Made by a program: the position numbers and the translations under genes. From NCBI RefSeq assembly GCF_001310815.1, contig NZ_BAZK01000002.1, positions 172,443 to 236,442 on the forward strand: a DNA stretch of 64,000 bases, in the 5' to 3' direction. Positions within the stretch are counted from its first letter, which is position 1. Every line of letters begins with the position of its first letter. The notes under the pieces were generated by a model. It did not search any database and was not told the DNA's origin. It saw only the letters and a list, made by a program, of their open reading frames with translations. Below are positions 48,041 to 56,506 of this stretch, in pieces. This stretch comes from Pseudovibrio denitrificans JCM 12308. Its GTDB lineage: Bacteria; Pseudomonadota; Alphaproteobacteria; Rhizobiales; Stappiaceae.

Positions 48041-48853
48041 ATGGCCACTGAGCTAGCTGAAGTGAAACCACGAGAGCTGCGATACGACCGTCTGTCTTCG
48101 CTTATTGAGCGCTTTAAGGTGGAGGCGCATATCCTTCACAACACAGAGGATGAGGTGCTTCAGGGCAACTTTTTCATCCTTCGTTGCATGCACGGTTTTC
48201 GGAAGCTCGTGTTCCTTCCTTCCAGTCCCAACAACCCGACTGAGATCAAGCGTATTTGCGATGACACCATTGTGCTTGCAGGTGCGCGGGTGGAGTTCGG
48301 TGGTCCGGGGTCTCAGCTGAGTACGGCGTTGCCGGACTATGTCGAGATCTATCTGCAGGATGCGCCTGAGCTGGAAAGCCTTGCGGATCTGATGGTGGAG
48401 GAAGTGTTGTCTCCACGCTGTGGTGGAGCGGCGGTGATCAACCGGCTTTGTGAGGTCGTGGTTATCCGGTTGCTGCGGCATGCGGTTCGTTCTGGTGCAG
48501 CATGCAGCGGATTGATTGCTGGGCTTGCGCACCCAAATCTAGCGCAAGCGCTTGTGGCTATTCATGAGGAACCGGCAAAGCAATGGCGGTTGGAGACCCT
48601 CGCTGAAGTTGCGGGCATGTCGCGTACTCAGTTTGCGGTTCATTTCAAGGATGTGATGGGGGAAACGCCGGGCTCGTACCTAAGCAACTGGCGTCTGGCA
48701 CTGGCGAAGCTGGATCTGGAGGCAGGGCGCCCATTGAAGAGTGTGGCAGCGCGTGTTGGCTTTGCGTCACCGACGGCATTGTCCCGTGCCTATCAACGGC
48801 GTTACAATGAGTTGCCTCGCAATGTTGCATTGAAAACAGTTGTGGCTGCTTAA
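48041..48853 (+). CDS. AraC-family transcriptional regulator
   Basis: This 270-aa protein has an N-terminal cupin-type sensor (about 15-145, AraC_binding/cupin_6 style with FILRCMHGFRKLVFLP). The C-terminal double helix-turn-helix (170-265) contains WRLETLAEVAGMSRTQFAVHFKDVMGETPGSYLSNWRLALAKLDLEAGRPLKSVAARVGFASPTALSRAYQ split over two HTHs. It is divergent from the peroxiredoxin-like gene, its likely target. An ACTGATCGAGAG region precedes ATG 48041. Confidence 0.9.
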   Translation: MATELAEVKPRELRYDRLSSLIERFKVEAHILHNTEDEVLQGNFFILRCMHGFRKLVFLPSSPNNPTEIKRICDDTIVLAGARVEFGGPGSQLSTALPDYVEIYLQDAPELESLADLMVEEVLSPRCGGAAVINRLCEVVVIRLLRHAVRSGAACSGLIAGLAHPNLAQALVAIHEEPAKQWRLETLAEVAGMSRTQFAVHFKDVMGETPGSYLSNWRLALAKLDLEAGRPLKSVAARVGFASPTALSRAYQRRYNELPRNVALKTVVAA

Positions 48854-48942
48854 TACTGGGGCGCGTTGTGTATTTGTCCTAATGTCACAACTCTGCTTTA
48901 TATGCTGCTCCGCTTTCTATTCAGAATACGATTGAGCCATCC

Positions 48943-50169
48943 ATGAGTTTTGCAGAACGTCCGACAAATCTTCCTGAGGAACATGTTCAGGGCCATGCGT
49001 TAGAGGTCTTTGTTGCTTTCCTGAAGTTGGGTCTGACATCCTTCGGCGGGCCGATTGCGCATCTTGGGTATTTCCGAGAGGAGCTGGTTAAGCGACGGAA
49101 GTGGCTTTCGGAGGAAGCCTATGGAGATCTGGTTGCGCTCTGTCAGTTTCTGCCGGGGCCTGCGAGTAGTCAGGTTGGGTTTGGTCTTGGTTTGATGCGG
49201 GCAGGACCGCTTGGGGCGCTTGCAGCATTCTTTGCATTTACCGCTCCTTCCGCTTTGCTGCTCTTTGGTTTTGCATATTGGGCCAGCGCTTTTGATGGGC
49301 CTGTTGGAATGGGCTTGATCCATGGCCTCAAGCTGGTTGCCGTCGCTGTGGTGGCGCAGGCGGTTTGGGGGATGGCACGTAACTTCTGTGCAGATCAGCT
49401 TAGGGCCGGGCTTGCAGTATTGGCAGTGGTTTTAGTTGTGGCACTGGGCGGTGCTGGCGGGCAGATTGCTGCGATTGTTGCTGGTGGCTTAGGTGGTTTC
49501 CTGTTCTGCCGATCTGAACCCAAAGCCGACGTTCATGAGGTGCTGTTTGCTCCAAGACGACGGTTTGGTCTTTTAGCTGTCGTGCTATTTGCTGTTTTGT
49601 TGTTTGGCCTGCCTGTTCTGAGCGAGTGGATTGTTGATCCGCTGCTTGGTGTGTTTGCAAGCTTCTATCATTCCGGTTCGCTCGTGTTTGGTGGTGGCCA
49701 TGTGGTGCTGCCGCTTCTGGAGGCGGAAGTGGTTGGAACAGGGCAGGTCAGTGAGAGTTCGTTCCTGGCCGGATATGGTGCAACGCAGGCAGTTCCGGGA
49801 CCACTCTTTACGTTTGCCGGTTATCTGGGGGCTGAGATGCCAACTGGATACGCACCATGGATTGGAGCGTGTGTTGCTTTGATTGGCATCTTCTTGCCGG
49901 GAGCTCTGCTTTTGATTGCCGGTTTGCCCTATTGGGCTGTGCTGCGGCAGACGCCTTCTGCGCGTGGGATCATGGCAGGTGCTAATTCGGCTGTGGTTGG
50001 TGTGCTCGGTGCTGCGCTTTATTCACCTGTGTGGACCAGTGCAATCTTGGAGGCTAAGGATTTTGCAGCGGCGCTTTGTGGCTTTGTGCTGCTGGTTTCT
50101 TTCAAGTCTCCGCCATGGGTTGTTGTGGTGCTGCTGGGCTTGACCGGGATCGGGTTTGCATTCATCTGA
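48943..50169 (+). CDS. chrA: Chromate transporter ChrA
   Basis: This 408-aa bidomain CHR-family protein exports chromate. The first half starts FLKLGLTSFGGPIAHLGYFREELVKRRKWL (residues about 23-52) with LCQFLPGPASSQVGF. The second half repeats the fold with FYHSGSLVFGGGHVVLPLLEAEVV and GYGATQAVPGPLFTFAGYLG. Both signature sets are intact. It is monocistronic and convergent with purQ. Confidence 0.93.
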   Translation: MSFAERPTNLPEEHVQGHALEVFVAFLKLGLTSFGGPIAHLGYFREELVKRRKWLSEEAYGDLVALCQFLPGPASSQVGFGLGLMRAGPLGALAAFFAFTAPSALLLFGFAYWASAFDGPVGMGLIHGLKLVAVAVVAQAVWGMARNFCADQLRAGLAVLAVVLVVALGGAGGQIAAIVAGGLGGFLFCRSEPKADVHEVLFAPRRRFGLLAVVLFAVLLFGLPVLSEWIVDPLLGVFASFYHSGSLVFGGGHVVLPLLEAEVVGTGQVSESSFLAGYGATQAVPGPLFTFAGYLGAEMPTGYAPWIGACVALIGIFLPGALLLIAGLPYWAVLRQTPSARGIMAGANSAVVGVLGAALYSPVWTSAILEAKDFAAALCGFVLLVSFKSPPWVVVVLLGLTGIGFAFI

Positions 50170-50177
50170 GGCATGAA

Positions 50178-50207
50178 AAAACCCGGAGTGCTGAGCATCC
50201 GGGTTTT
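50178..50207. terminator. Bidirectional terminator between chrA and purQ
   Basis: AAAACCCGGA (50178-50187) pairs with TCCGGGTTTT (50198-50207). The loop can extend the stem by TGCT/AGCA. It serves both convergent genes. Confidence 0.85.
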
Positions 50208-50230
50208 GAAAAAGTTAGTGTGCGTGCAGT

Positions 50231-50902
50231 TTAAGCTGCAAGGCTCTGCATGACGCTTTCGAACAGCGCGCGGCCTTCAACACCACCGTGAAGATCTTCA
50301 ATGAGATTTTCTGGGTGAGGCATCATGCCAAGGACGTTGCCTTTTGCGTTGGTGATGCCAGCGATGTCGTTGATGGAACCATTCGGGTTGGTGCCGTCAG
50401 CATAGCGGAATGCCACGCGGCCTTCGCCTTCCAATTCTTTCAGCGTTTCTGCATCAGCAAAATAATTGCCATCATGGTGAGCCACCGGGCAGCGCCAGAC
50501 CTTGCCTTTTTCCATGTGGGATGTGAAGGCACTGTTGGTGCTGGTGGTTTCCAGCATGACTTCCTTACAAACGAAGTGCAGGGATGCATTGCGCATCAGA
50601 GCGCCTGGCAGAAGGCCAGCTTCAGTCAGCATCTGGAAGCCATTGCAAACGCCCAGAACATGACGTCCCTGATCAGCTGCTGTTTTCAGAGCTGGCATGA
50701 TGTGGGAACGAGCTGCAATCGCACCTGAACGCAGATAATCACCGTAGGAGAAACCGCCCGGAAGGACGTAGAGATCTGCTTCCGGCAGTTCTGTTTCGGT
50801 GTGCCATACTGTGGCAACAGGCTGGCCGGAGATTTGCTCCAGCGCTTTGATCATATCGCGGTCACGGTTGGAGCCGGGGAATAGGATCACTGCGGATTTC
50901 AT
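50231..50902 (-). CDS. purQ: Phosphoribosylformylglycinamidine synthase subunit PurQ
   Basis: PurQ is the glutaminase subunit that supplies ammonia to PurL. The 223-aa class I amidotransferase has its nucleophile Cys in [19 protein letters not shown] (about residue 88), and the His-Glu pair in [15 protein letters not shown] (about 200). It is transcribed after purS and the small membrane gene. Confidence 0.97.
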   Translation of the reverse strand: MKSAVILFPGSNRDRDMIKALEQISGQPVATVWHTETELPEADLYVLPGGFSYGDYLRSGAIAARSHIMPALKTAADQGRHVLGVCNGFQMLTEAGLLPGALMRNASLHFVCKEVMLETTSTNSAFTSHMEKGKVWRCPVAHHDGNYFADAETLKELEGEGRVAFRYADGTNPNGSINDIAGITNAKGNVLGMMPHPENLIEDLHGGVEGRALFESVMQSLAA

Positions 50903-50947
50903 GAATGTTTCCTCTTGGATGGAGGGCCGCTTGTCACAGACGAGGTT

Positions 50948-51055
50948 TTACAGGAGTAAAAACACCGCAAGAACAGAGAGGGCAGCTGGCAAGCCAATAA
51001 AGATGATCGCCTTGATGACCATGAAACGGATGATCCGGCTTGTATCGTCTTGCAC
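50948..51055 (-). CDS. Small membrane protein associated with phosphoribosylformylglycinamidine synthase
   Basis: This 35-codon gene lies exactly between purS and purQ on their strand. It reads from GTG 51055 to TAA (complement of 50948-50950): a polar start QDDTSRIIRF, then one transmembrane helix MVIKAIIFIGLPAALSVLAV and a leucine end. CGAGGGC lies about six bases before the GTG. A small membrane protein in this exact place is a recognised feature of alphaproteobacterial pur operons. Its function is unknown; it may tether the PurLQS complex or a partner to the membrane. It is too short for most gene callers. Confidence 0.8.
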   Translation of the reverse strand: MQDDTSRIIRFMVIKAIIFIGLPAALSVLAVFLLL

Positions 51056-51091
51056 GGTTTTGCCCTCGCAGGTTCGTCTATCGGTTACAGC

Positions 51092-51331
51092 TTAAAGCAG
51101 CTCGATAGAGTAATTTTCGATGACGGTGTTTGCCAGCAGCTGTTCGCACATGGCTTCAATGTCAGCTTTGGCCTGTGCTTCGCTGCGGTCAGCCAGCTCC
51201 AGATCAAACACTTTACCCTGGCGAATGCCTTCAACGCCTTCAAAACCAAGAGAACCAAGGGAGCCTTCGATTGCTTTGCCCTGGGGATCGAGAACACCGT
51301 TCTTAAGAGTGACGGTCACACGTGCCTTCAT
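51092..51331 (-). CDS. purS: Phosphoribosylformylglycinamidine synthase subunit PurS
   Basis: This 79-aa structural subunit bridges PurQ and PurL. It has the typical beta-alpha-beta fold: KARVTVTLKNGVLDPQGKAIEGSLGSLGFEGVEGIRQGK, then KADIEAMCEQLLANTVIENYSIEL. It is full length. It lies about 210 bases after purC, whose terminator lies between the two, and before the small membrane gene and purQ. Confidence 0.97.
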   Translation of the reverse strand: MKARVTVTLKNGVLDPQGKAIEGSLGSLGFEGVEGIRQGKVFDLELADRSEAQAKADIEAMCEQLLANTVIENYSIELL

Positions 51332-51514
51332 GGTTCTAACTGGTCCTTCCTTACCAATATGGGAGATTTAAGCGGACTGCATTGCGCCTGTCGCCCAAAT
51401 CCATTCTTTGCGCGCGTTCATAACGCGGGAATCTATGCTGGGGAAGCAAAAACGAGCCAAGGTAGTGAGATAGTTCAATACCCGTGCGGTAGATAGCTTG
51501 CCCCAAAAATGCAA

Positions 51515-51535
51515 AACGGGCCTCACGGGCCCGTT
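51515..51535 (-). terminator. Terminator of purC
   Basis: AACGGGCC (51515-51522) pairs with GGCCCGTT (51528-51535). The minus strand continues with TTGCATTTTT. It separates purC from purS. Confidence 0.75.
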
Positions 51536-51541
51536 CATTGA

Positions 51542-52305
51542 TTACTTGACTAGCACTGGTCCAGAGTGTCCCGGACGGTCGTTGTCGATCAGGATGCCGA
51601 GCCTGCGGGCTACTTCCTGATAGGCTTCAACCATACCACCCATGTTCTGACGGAAGCGGTCTTTGTCCATCTTGTCGTTTGTGGATGTGTCCCACAGGCG
51701 ACAGCTGTCTGGAGAAATCTCGTCCGCAAGAACAATGCGCATCATGTCGCCTTCGATCTGACGTCCAAGTTCGATCTTGAAGTCAACGAGGCGGATGCCA
51801 ACGCTCATGAACAGACCGGATAGGAAGTCATTGATGCGGATGGCGAGTGCCATGATGTCATCAAGCTCCTGAGGAGCGGCCCAGCCAAAAGCGGTGATGT
51901 GTTCTTCAGAAACCAGCGGATCTCCAAGTTCGTCGTTCTTGTAGTAGAACTCGATAATGGAGCGTGGAAGCTGAGTGCCTTCTTCCAATCCCAGGCGTTT
52001 GCACAGAGAACCTGCAGCAACGTTGCGGATAACGACCTCAATCGGGATGATTTCCACCTGACGGATCAGTTGTTCGCGCATGTTCAACCGACGAATAAAA
52101 TGGGTTGGAATGCCCATGTTATTCAGATTGTTGAAAATGTACTCAGAAATCCGGTTGTTCAGGACACCTTTTCCATCAACGACTTCATGCTTTTCGTTGT
52201 TGAAGGCTGTTGCATCATCTTTGAAGTGCTGAATCAGCGTTCCCGGCTCAGGACCCTCATAGAGAATCTTGGCCTTGCTTCGTAAATTCGCCGACGGCGG
52301 TTCAT
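51542..52305 (-). CDS. purC: SAICAR synthase PurC (frameshifted near its 5' end in this sequence)
   Basis: PurC ligates aspartate to CAIR in purine step 8. The main frame has [39 protein letters not shown] and [21 protein letters not shown], complete to VLVK. The family N-terminus [10 protein letters not shown] is encoded one frame away from ATG 52305. Adding one G at about 52279 on the coding strand (GAAGCAAGG read as GAAGGCAAGG) gives [18 protein letters not shown] and the standard 254 aa. The alternative in-frame start at 52318 gives a non-family N-terminus. It is the first pur gene here and is divergent from the zeta gene. Confidence 0.95.
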
Positions 52306-52661
52306 AGGCACGTACCATTGCGTTTGTAGAACAAGTCGTACGGGTGACGTCGGGGCGTAAACCAGATGTCTTTCAAAGCACTCGAGCCAAAAGACTGCAA
52401 ATGTTCCTCCAGCATTGGTTTTCGCATCTTTCGTCATTGCGAAAATCGCGATCCCGCTATGCGGCGCGGAACTTAACCGACTTTTTGATAAAGCACAAAT
52501 GGGTAATTCGAATGGCGTTACCACCATTTGATATACCACTGACTACAACTAATGGCTTTTGACCTGCAAATAGAAGTTGCGTACAATGATTCACGTAAGT
52601 TATAGCGTGACTTGTAAGAGGGGAGGGACCTTTTTACATTGTCTGAGCTAGGAGGGAATAG
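52306..52661. other. Divergent gap between purC and the zeta gene
   Basis: This 356-base region between two oppositely facing genes must hold both promoters. An open minus-strand frame from 52539 runs through it into the purC start but shows no family similarity and no good ribosome-binding site. No riboswitch-like structure or operator was recognised. The zeta gene has AGGAGGGAA just before its ATG. Confidence 0.6.
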
Positions 52662-52985
52662 ATGACCACGTTCGACAAACGAGCTGATGCGTTTGAAGGC
52701 GGTTTCGCAATGGGTTCTGAGCTTGCTTTCAAGGCGACTGCGCGGCGCGACAAGCTGCTGGGGCAGTGGGCTGCTGAGAAGCTTGGTTTGGCCGGGGACA
52801 TTGCAGAAGAGTACGCCAACAAGATCGTACAAACTGATCTTAAAGAGCCAGGCGACGAAGACATTTTTGCTCGTATTTCCAAGGATTTTGCTGATGCAGG
52901 TGTTGAGCAGTCTGAACACCAGATTCGCCGCACTATGGAAGAGCTGATGGCTGTTGCGAAGAAGGAAGTTGCTGAGGAAGCGTAA
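52662..52985 (+). CDS. F1F0-ATPase inhibitor subunit zeta (DUF1476)
   Basis: This 107-aa all-helical protein matches DUF1476, the zeta inhibitor of alphaproteobacterial ATP synthase that blocks ATP hydrolysis. It begins MTTFDKRADAFEGGFAMGSELAFKATARRDKLLGQWAAEKLGL and continues with a conserved helical domain (DEDIFARISKDFADAGVEQSEHQIRRTMEEL). It is full length. AGGAGGGAA precedes ATG 52662. Its place next to purC is common in the class. Confidence 0.93.
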   Translation: MTTFDKRADAFEGGFAMGSELAFKATARRDKLLGQWAAEKLGLAGDIAEEYANKIVQTDLKEPGDEDIFARISKDFADAGVEQSEHQIRRTMEELMAVAKKEVAEEA

Positions 52986-53035
52986 GCTGATCCCCTCAAG
53001 CTGGCCCATCTGATGGGCGCTTCACAAAAGAATTT

Positions 53036-53074
53036 GCCGTCTTCCCTTGATATTGTGAGGGAGACGGCTTTTTT
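53036..53074 (+). terminator. Terminator of the zeta gene
   Basis: GCCGTCTTCCCT (53036-53047) pairs with AGGGAGACGGC (53058-53068, one base bulged), followed by TTTTTTG. Confidence 0.85.
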
Positions 53075-53150
53075 GTTTGAATGACAAATGCGTTTAAGAG
53101 CTGGTGCTACGTGGTTGATGGTGCCTATGCTCGATCAGATGAGGCATTGC

Positions 53151-53918
53151 ATGACTGAGAAAATGTGTCTGGCAGAAAAACTGCGTGTAGGGCAAACCGT
53201 TGTGAGCGCGTGGGCAAGCCTGCCATCTCCGATCTTTTCGAATCTGTTTCTGAAAAGTGGTTACGAGGCAATCACTCTGGATTTGCAGCATGGCTTGCTG
53301 ACGACAGCTGATGCCCGTGATTCTATTCGGGAGATCATCATTGGCGGTGGTCATGCTGTGGCACGAACCTGCGTTGATGATTTCAAGAATGCCAGCTGGC
53401 TGCTTGATATGGGCGCGGAGGTGATTATCGCGCCGATGATCAACTCAGTGGCAGACGCGAAGAAGCTCGTTGAGTTCTGCAAGTACCCACCGCTTGGTTC
53501 GCGCAGTTATGGTGCAGTGGGGGCGACGATGACCTCTGGCACCACCATGGATGAGTACTTTGCTTCTGCAGATAAGAAGACACTAGCTATTGCGATGATT
53601 GAGACGCCGGAAGCCTATGAAGCTCTGGAGGATATTCTTGCTGTTGATGGATTGGACGGTGTTTTTGTCGGGCCTGCTGACCTGTCACTGACTGTTTCTG
53701 GTGGGCAGCGTGTGGAGCCTGTGGCAGATGCATCATTAGCGATGCAGAAGGATATTGCCGAGAAAACACGCGCTGCTGGAAAGATTGCAGGGATCTACTG
53801 TGTTTCCAAAGGTCATTTGCAGCACTCGAAGGCCGCTGGTTATCAGTTCATGACGTTTGGAACAGATTCGACCTTGTTTATGAGTGCAGCATCAGAGGCT
53901 GCTAAAGCTCTCGATTAA
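53151..53918 (+). CDS. HpcH/HpaI aldolase family protein
   Basis: This 255-aa class II aldolase acts on 2-keto-3-deoxy-type acids (HpcH/GarL/RhmA group). It shows LKSGYEAITLDLQHGLLTTADARD, PPLGSRSYGAVGATM, the metal-binding Glu in AIAMIETPEAYEALEDI, and VDGLDGVFVGPADLSLTVSG with the Asp ligand. ATG 53151 follows GATGAGG. Open frame continues upstream to 53088 but adds no family sequence. The substrate is undetermined. Confidence 0.88.
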   Translation: MTEKMCLAEKLRVGQTVVSAWASLPSPIFSNLFLKSGYEAITLDLQHGLLTTADARDSIREIIIGGGHAVARTCVDDFKNASWLLDMGAEVIIAPMINSVADAKKLVEFCKYPPLGSRSYGAVGATMTSGTTMDEYFASADKKTLAIAMIETPEAYEALEDILAVDGLDGVFVGPADLSLTVSGGQRVEPVADASLAMQKDIAEKTRAAGKIAGIYCVSKGHLQHSKAAGYQFMTFGTDSTLFMSAASEAAKALD

Positions 53919-53933
53919 GATTGCATTGCATAC

Positions 53934-53962
53934 AAAAAAGGCCGCCTCTCAGGCGGCCTTTT
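53934..53962. terminator. Bidirectional terminator between the aldolase and rpe
   Basis: AAAGGCCGCCT (53937-53947) pairs with AGGCGGCCTTT (53951-53961), with an A run before and a T run after. Confidence 0.88.
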
Positions 53963-53980
53963 GCGTTTATGGATCAGAAC

Positions 53981-54649
53981 TTAAACCTGAGCAGCTGTGC
54001 GAATGGCTGTGATGTTTTCGCGGTAGCTTTCTACGCTGCCGCCTTTGAACACTGCTGAGCCGGCAACCAGTGTGTCTGCGCCAGCTTTAGTGACTAATGG
54101 CGCAGTTTCCGGAGTGATGCCGCCATCGATCTGGATGCGGATTGGACGATCACCGATCATGCTTTTGATGCGGGCCACTTTCTCAATCTGAGAGTAAATG
54201 AACTTCTGTCCGCCGAAGCCTGGGTTGACGGTCATGACGAGGATCAGGTCTACGCTGTCCAGAACGTACTCCAGGCAGCTTTCATGTGTGCCAGGGTTCA
54301 GCGAGACACCAGCTTTCTTGCCAAGGGCACGGATCGCCTGCAGAGAACGGTGCAGGTGGGTGGTCGCTTCAGCGTGAACGGTGATGTAGTCGGAACCAGC
54401 CTTTGCGAAGGCTTCAAGGTATGGGTCGCACGGCTCGATCATAAGGTGGGTGTCGAACACCTTGTCGGTGTGAGGGCGGAGCTTTGCGATGACATCCGGA
54501 CCAAAGGTGATGTTTGGAACGAAGTGACCGTCCATAACATCCAGATGGATCCAGTCGGCTCCAGCTTCTACAACATCACGAACTTCTTGCCCCAGCTTGG
54601 AAAAGTCTGATGCAAGTACGGAAGGTGCGATAACGAGCGGCTGTGCCAT
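53981..54649 (-). CDS. rpe: Ribulose-phosphate 3-epimerase
   Basis: Rpe interconverts ribulose 5-phosphate and xylulose 5-phosphate. The 222-aa TIM barrel has [17 protein letters not shown], the metal ligands in [37 protein letters not shown], and [16 protein letters not shown] 54649 follows AGGAGAATCCC; open frame extends upstream to 54700 without family similarity. Confidence 0.97.
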   Translation of the reverse strand: MAQPLVIAPSVLASDFSKLGQEVRDVVEAGADWIHLDVMDGHFVPNITFGPDVIAKLRPHTDKVFDTHLMIEPCDPYLEAFAKAGSDYITVHAEATTHLHRSLQAIRALGKKAGVSLNPGTHESCLEYVLDSVDLILVMTVNPGFGGQKFIYSQIEKVARIKSMIGDRPIRIQIDGGITPETAPLVTKAGADTLVAGSAVFKGGSVESYRENITAIRTAAQV

Positions 54650-54745
54650 GGCAGGGATTCTCCTTGATGTGCCCATTTGCTGTGCGGCTAACATGGACAC
54701 AAGAGAGAAGCAAGTGGTGCGAACAGCGTAACTGCCACTCGTGCT

Positions 54746-55735
54746 TTAAGGGGCAGATGTTTCAGTCTTACCGATATGCATGGCAACGGGTCGTAAGATC
54801 CACGGCAGCAGGTAGATGGGGAACTGAGCAAAAGCGAAGAAGAGCCACGCAAGCTCAGGGATTGTGCCGCCTAATGCAGCAACCATCAGGCCCAGGTTTC
54901 TGCTTCCTGTACCATAAGCGGCGATGAAGGCGGTTTGCTTGCCTGCTGGATAGAAGATCAGGAATGTGATGAGCAGCTGAACACCAGCGATGGCAAAGAC
55001 ACCGATGAAAAGGGCGGTCGCCTTGAATGGAGCGGTCAGCGCAAAGTCGGTTACTCCATCCATAGCCGCGATGGCAAAGATGAATAGCACAACGCAATTG
55101 ATGCCGTTGATGTGATCTGTGGCCTGGTTGATGCGCGCAGCACCAAGCACGTAATAGAGCAGGCGACCTAAACCCGCTGAGCCGATCAGGAACATGGCCA
55201 GATTGGTGGCCAGTGAGAGTGGGGCAACCTGCAAGGTGTCTGGCAGCAACAGGTACGCAAACAAGGCCGTGCTGAACGGTGCAATGATCAGTGCGAGTGT
55301 TGAGATGGTGAGTGCGAGCGCACCGTTGAGGCCAAACATCCAGATGAAGATTGGCGTGGACATAACGGGCGGTGCCGCTGAGACCATGAACAGTGCGGTG
55401 AGCACGCCGAGATCAATCTGATCCAGACCGATTGTCAGGCAGATCAAAGTTGCCAGCAGGGGCAGAAGCAGCATTTGCCAGAGGACTGCCGCGATTGCTG
55501 GAAGAGGATGTGTGAGCTGCTGTGCGATTGCAGTGTTGTCGACGCGAATAAAACTCAGTGTCAGCAGAATAAAGATGGCAGGCGTTAAAAGAATGCGCAG
55601 GGCTTCTGCAATGCCGGGCAGAAAGAGGCCGAGAAAGATTGAGATCGCCACGGCATTGGTGCCGTTTCGTCCCAGAAAACGCAGGAGTGCGTTGATCAGC
55701 TTGAGGCCGCTTATAACGAATGTGGGGGAGGGCAA
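54746..55735 (-). CDS. BASS-like (bile acid:sodium symporter fold) membrane protein
   Basis: This 329-aa protein has about ten transmembrane helices. It resembles the SBF/BASS transporter fold, with FMVSAAPPVMSTPIFIWMFGLNGALAL and the core-region AYGTGSRNLGLMVAALGG (about 270-290), in the position of the family substrate-binding crossover. The substrate is unknown. It is monocistronic, upstream of rpe on the same strand and about 96 bases away. Confidence 0.75.
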   Translation of the reverse strand: MPSPTFVISGLKLINALLRFLGRNGTNAVAISIFLGLFLPGIAEALRILLTPAIFILLTLSFIRVDNTAIAQQLTHPLPAIAAVLWQMLLLPLLATLICLTIGLDQIDLGVLTALFMVSAAPPVMSTPIFIWMFGLNGALALTISTLALIIAPFSTALFAYLLLPDTLQVAPLSLATNLAMFLIGSAGLGRLLYYVLGAARINQATDHINGINCVVLFIFAIAAMDGVTDFALTAPFKATALFIGVFAIAGVQLLITFLIFYPAGKQTAFIAAYGTGSRNLGLMVAALGGTIPELAWLFFAFAQFPIYLLPWILRPVAMHIGKTETSAP

Positions 55736-55866
55736 TGTTTAGTCCACGCGAAATCTATAAGTGCAAGAGATCGCGCGACTAAACCATATCAGTCGAGTTT
55801 GAGCAAACATTTCGGAGTTTCGGCGACCGCGCGTAAACTAACTCCGATTAGGCTGTGTCAGAAACT

Positions 55867-56352
55867 TTAACTGACAAACTCTTTAAGCGGTAACGCAACT
55901 GTTTCCTTAATTGTCGAAACTACAATGCGGGACTGAACATCTGAGACCAGAGCGTTGTCCAGAAGTTTCAAGCGAAGGAAATCGTCATAGGACTTTATAT
56001 CTGTGGCGACCACTTTGATGAGATAGTCCACTGCGCCGGTGATGCGTTCGCATGTAACAACTTCGGGCCATACCCCAATAAGCCTGTCGAATGTTTCCAT
56101 GTTCTCGCGGCTGGGCACAGTGAGCTTAACAAAGGCATATGCGAGAAAGCCAAGACCGACTGCTTCGCGATCAACCAGAGCTGCTGTCTGTTTGATCACT
56201 CCAGTCTCTTTGAGTTTCTTAATTCGCCTCCAGCAAGGAGTTTGGCTCATACCGGCTTCTTTGGCGATATCTGCGATGGATTGGGATGCATCTTTTTGCA
56301 GAATGCGCAGAACTCGGATGTCGGATGGGTCCAATAAGGAATTTTCGCTCAT
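55867..56352 (-). CDS. Lrp/AsnC-family transcriptional regulator
   Basis: This 161-aa protein has an N-terminal winged HTH (LDPSDIRVLRILQKDASQSIADIAKEAGMSQTPCWRRIKKLKETGVI, shown in part). A C-terminal RAM ligand-binding domain contains FDRLIGVWPEVVTCERITGAVDYLIKV. ATG 56352 follows AAGAGGGC. It is divergent from the indolepyruvate oxidoreductase gene 154 bases away, the likely target, so aromatic amino acids are candidate ligands. Confidence 0.93.
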   Translation of the reverse strand: MSENSLLDPSDIRVLRILQKDASQSIADIAKEAGMSQTPCWRRIKKLKETGVIKQTAALVDREAVGLGFLAYAFVKLTVPSRENMETFDRLIGVWPEVVTCERITGAVDYLIKVVATDIKSYDDFLRLKLLDNALVSDVQSRIVVSTIKETVALPLKEFVS

Positions 56353-56506
56353 ATGCCCTCTTAGGAATAATTTTTCGACTGAGTACGTATTTGTCGGTAG
56401 GATAGCACAGAAAGCACGCAAAAAAAGGATCACTATGGGCTAGGACGAAAGAATTGGTTTTGGCGGGGGGGACCGTCCACAGCATGATGGGAGAGGAGCT
56501 CATTGA

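Noticed and set aside
52234..52539. 101-codon frame upstream of purC as a separate gene
   Set aside because: Its only meaningful part is MNRRRRIYE, the true PurC N-terminus; the rest has no similarity or start signal.
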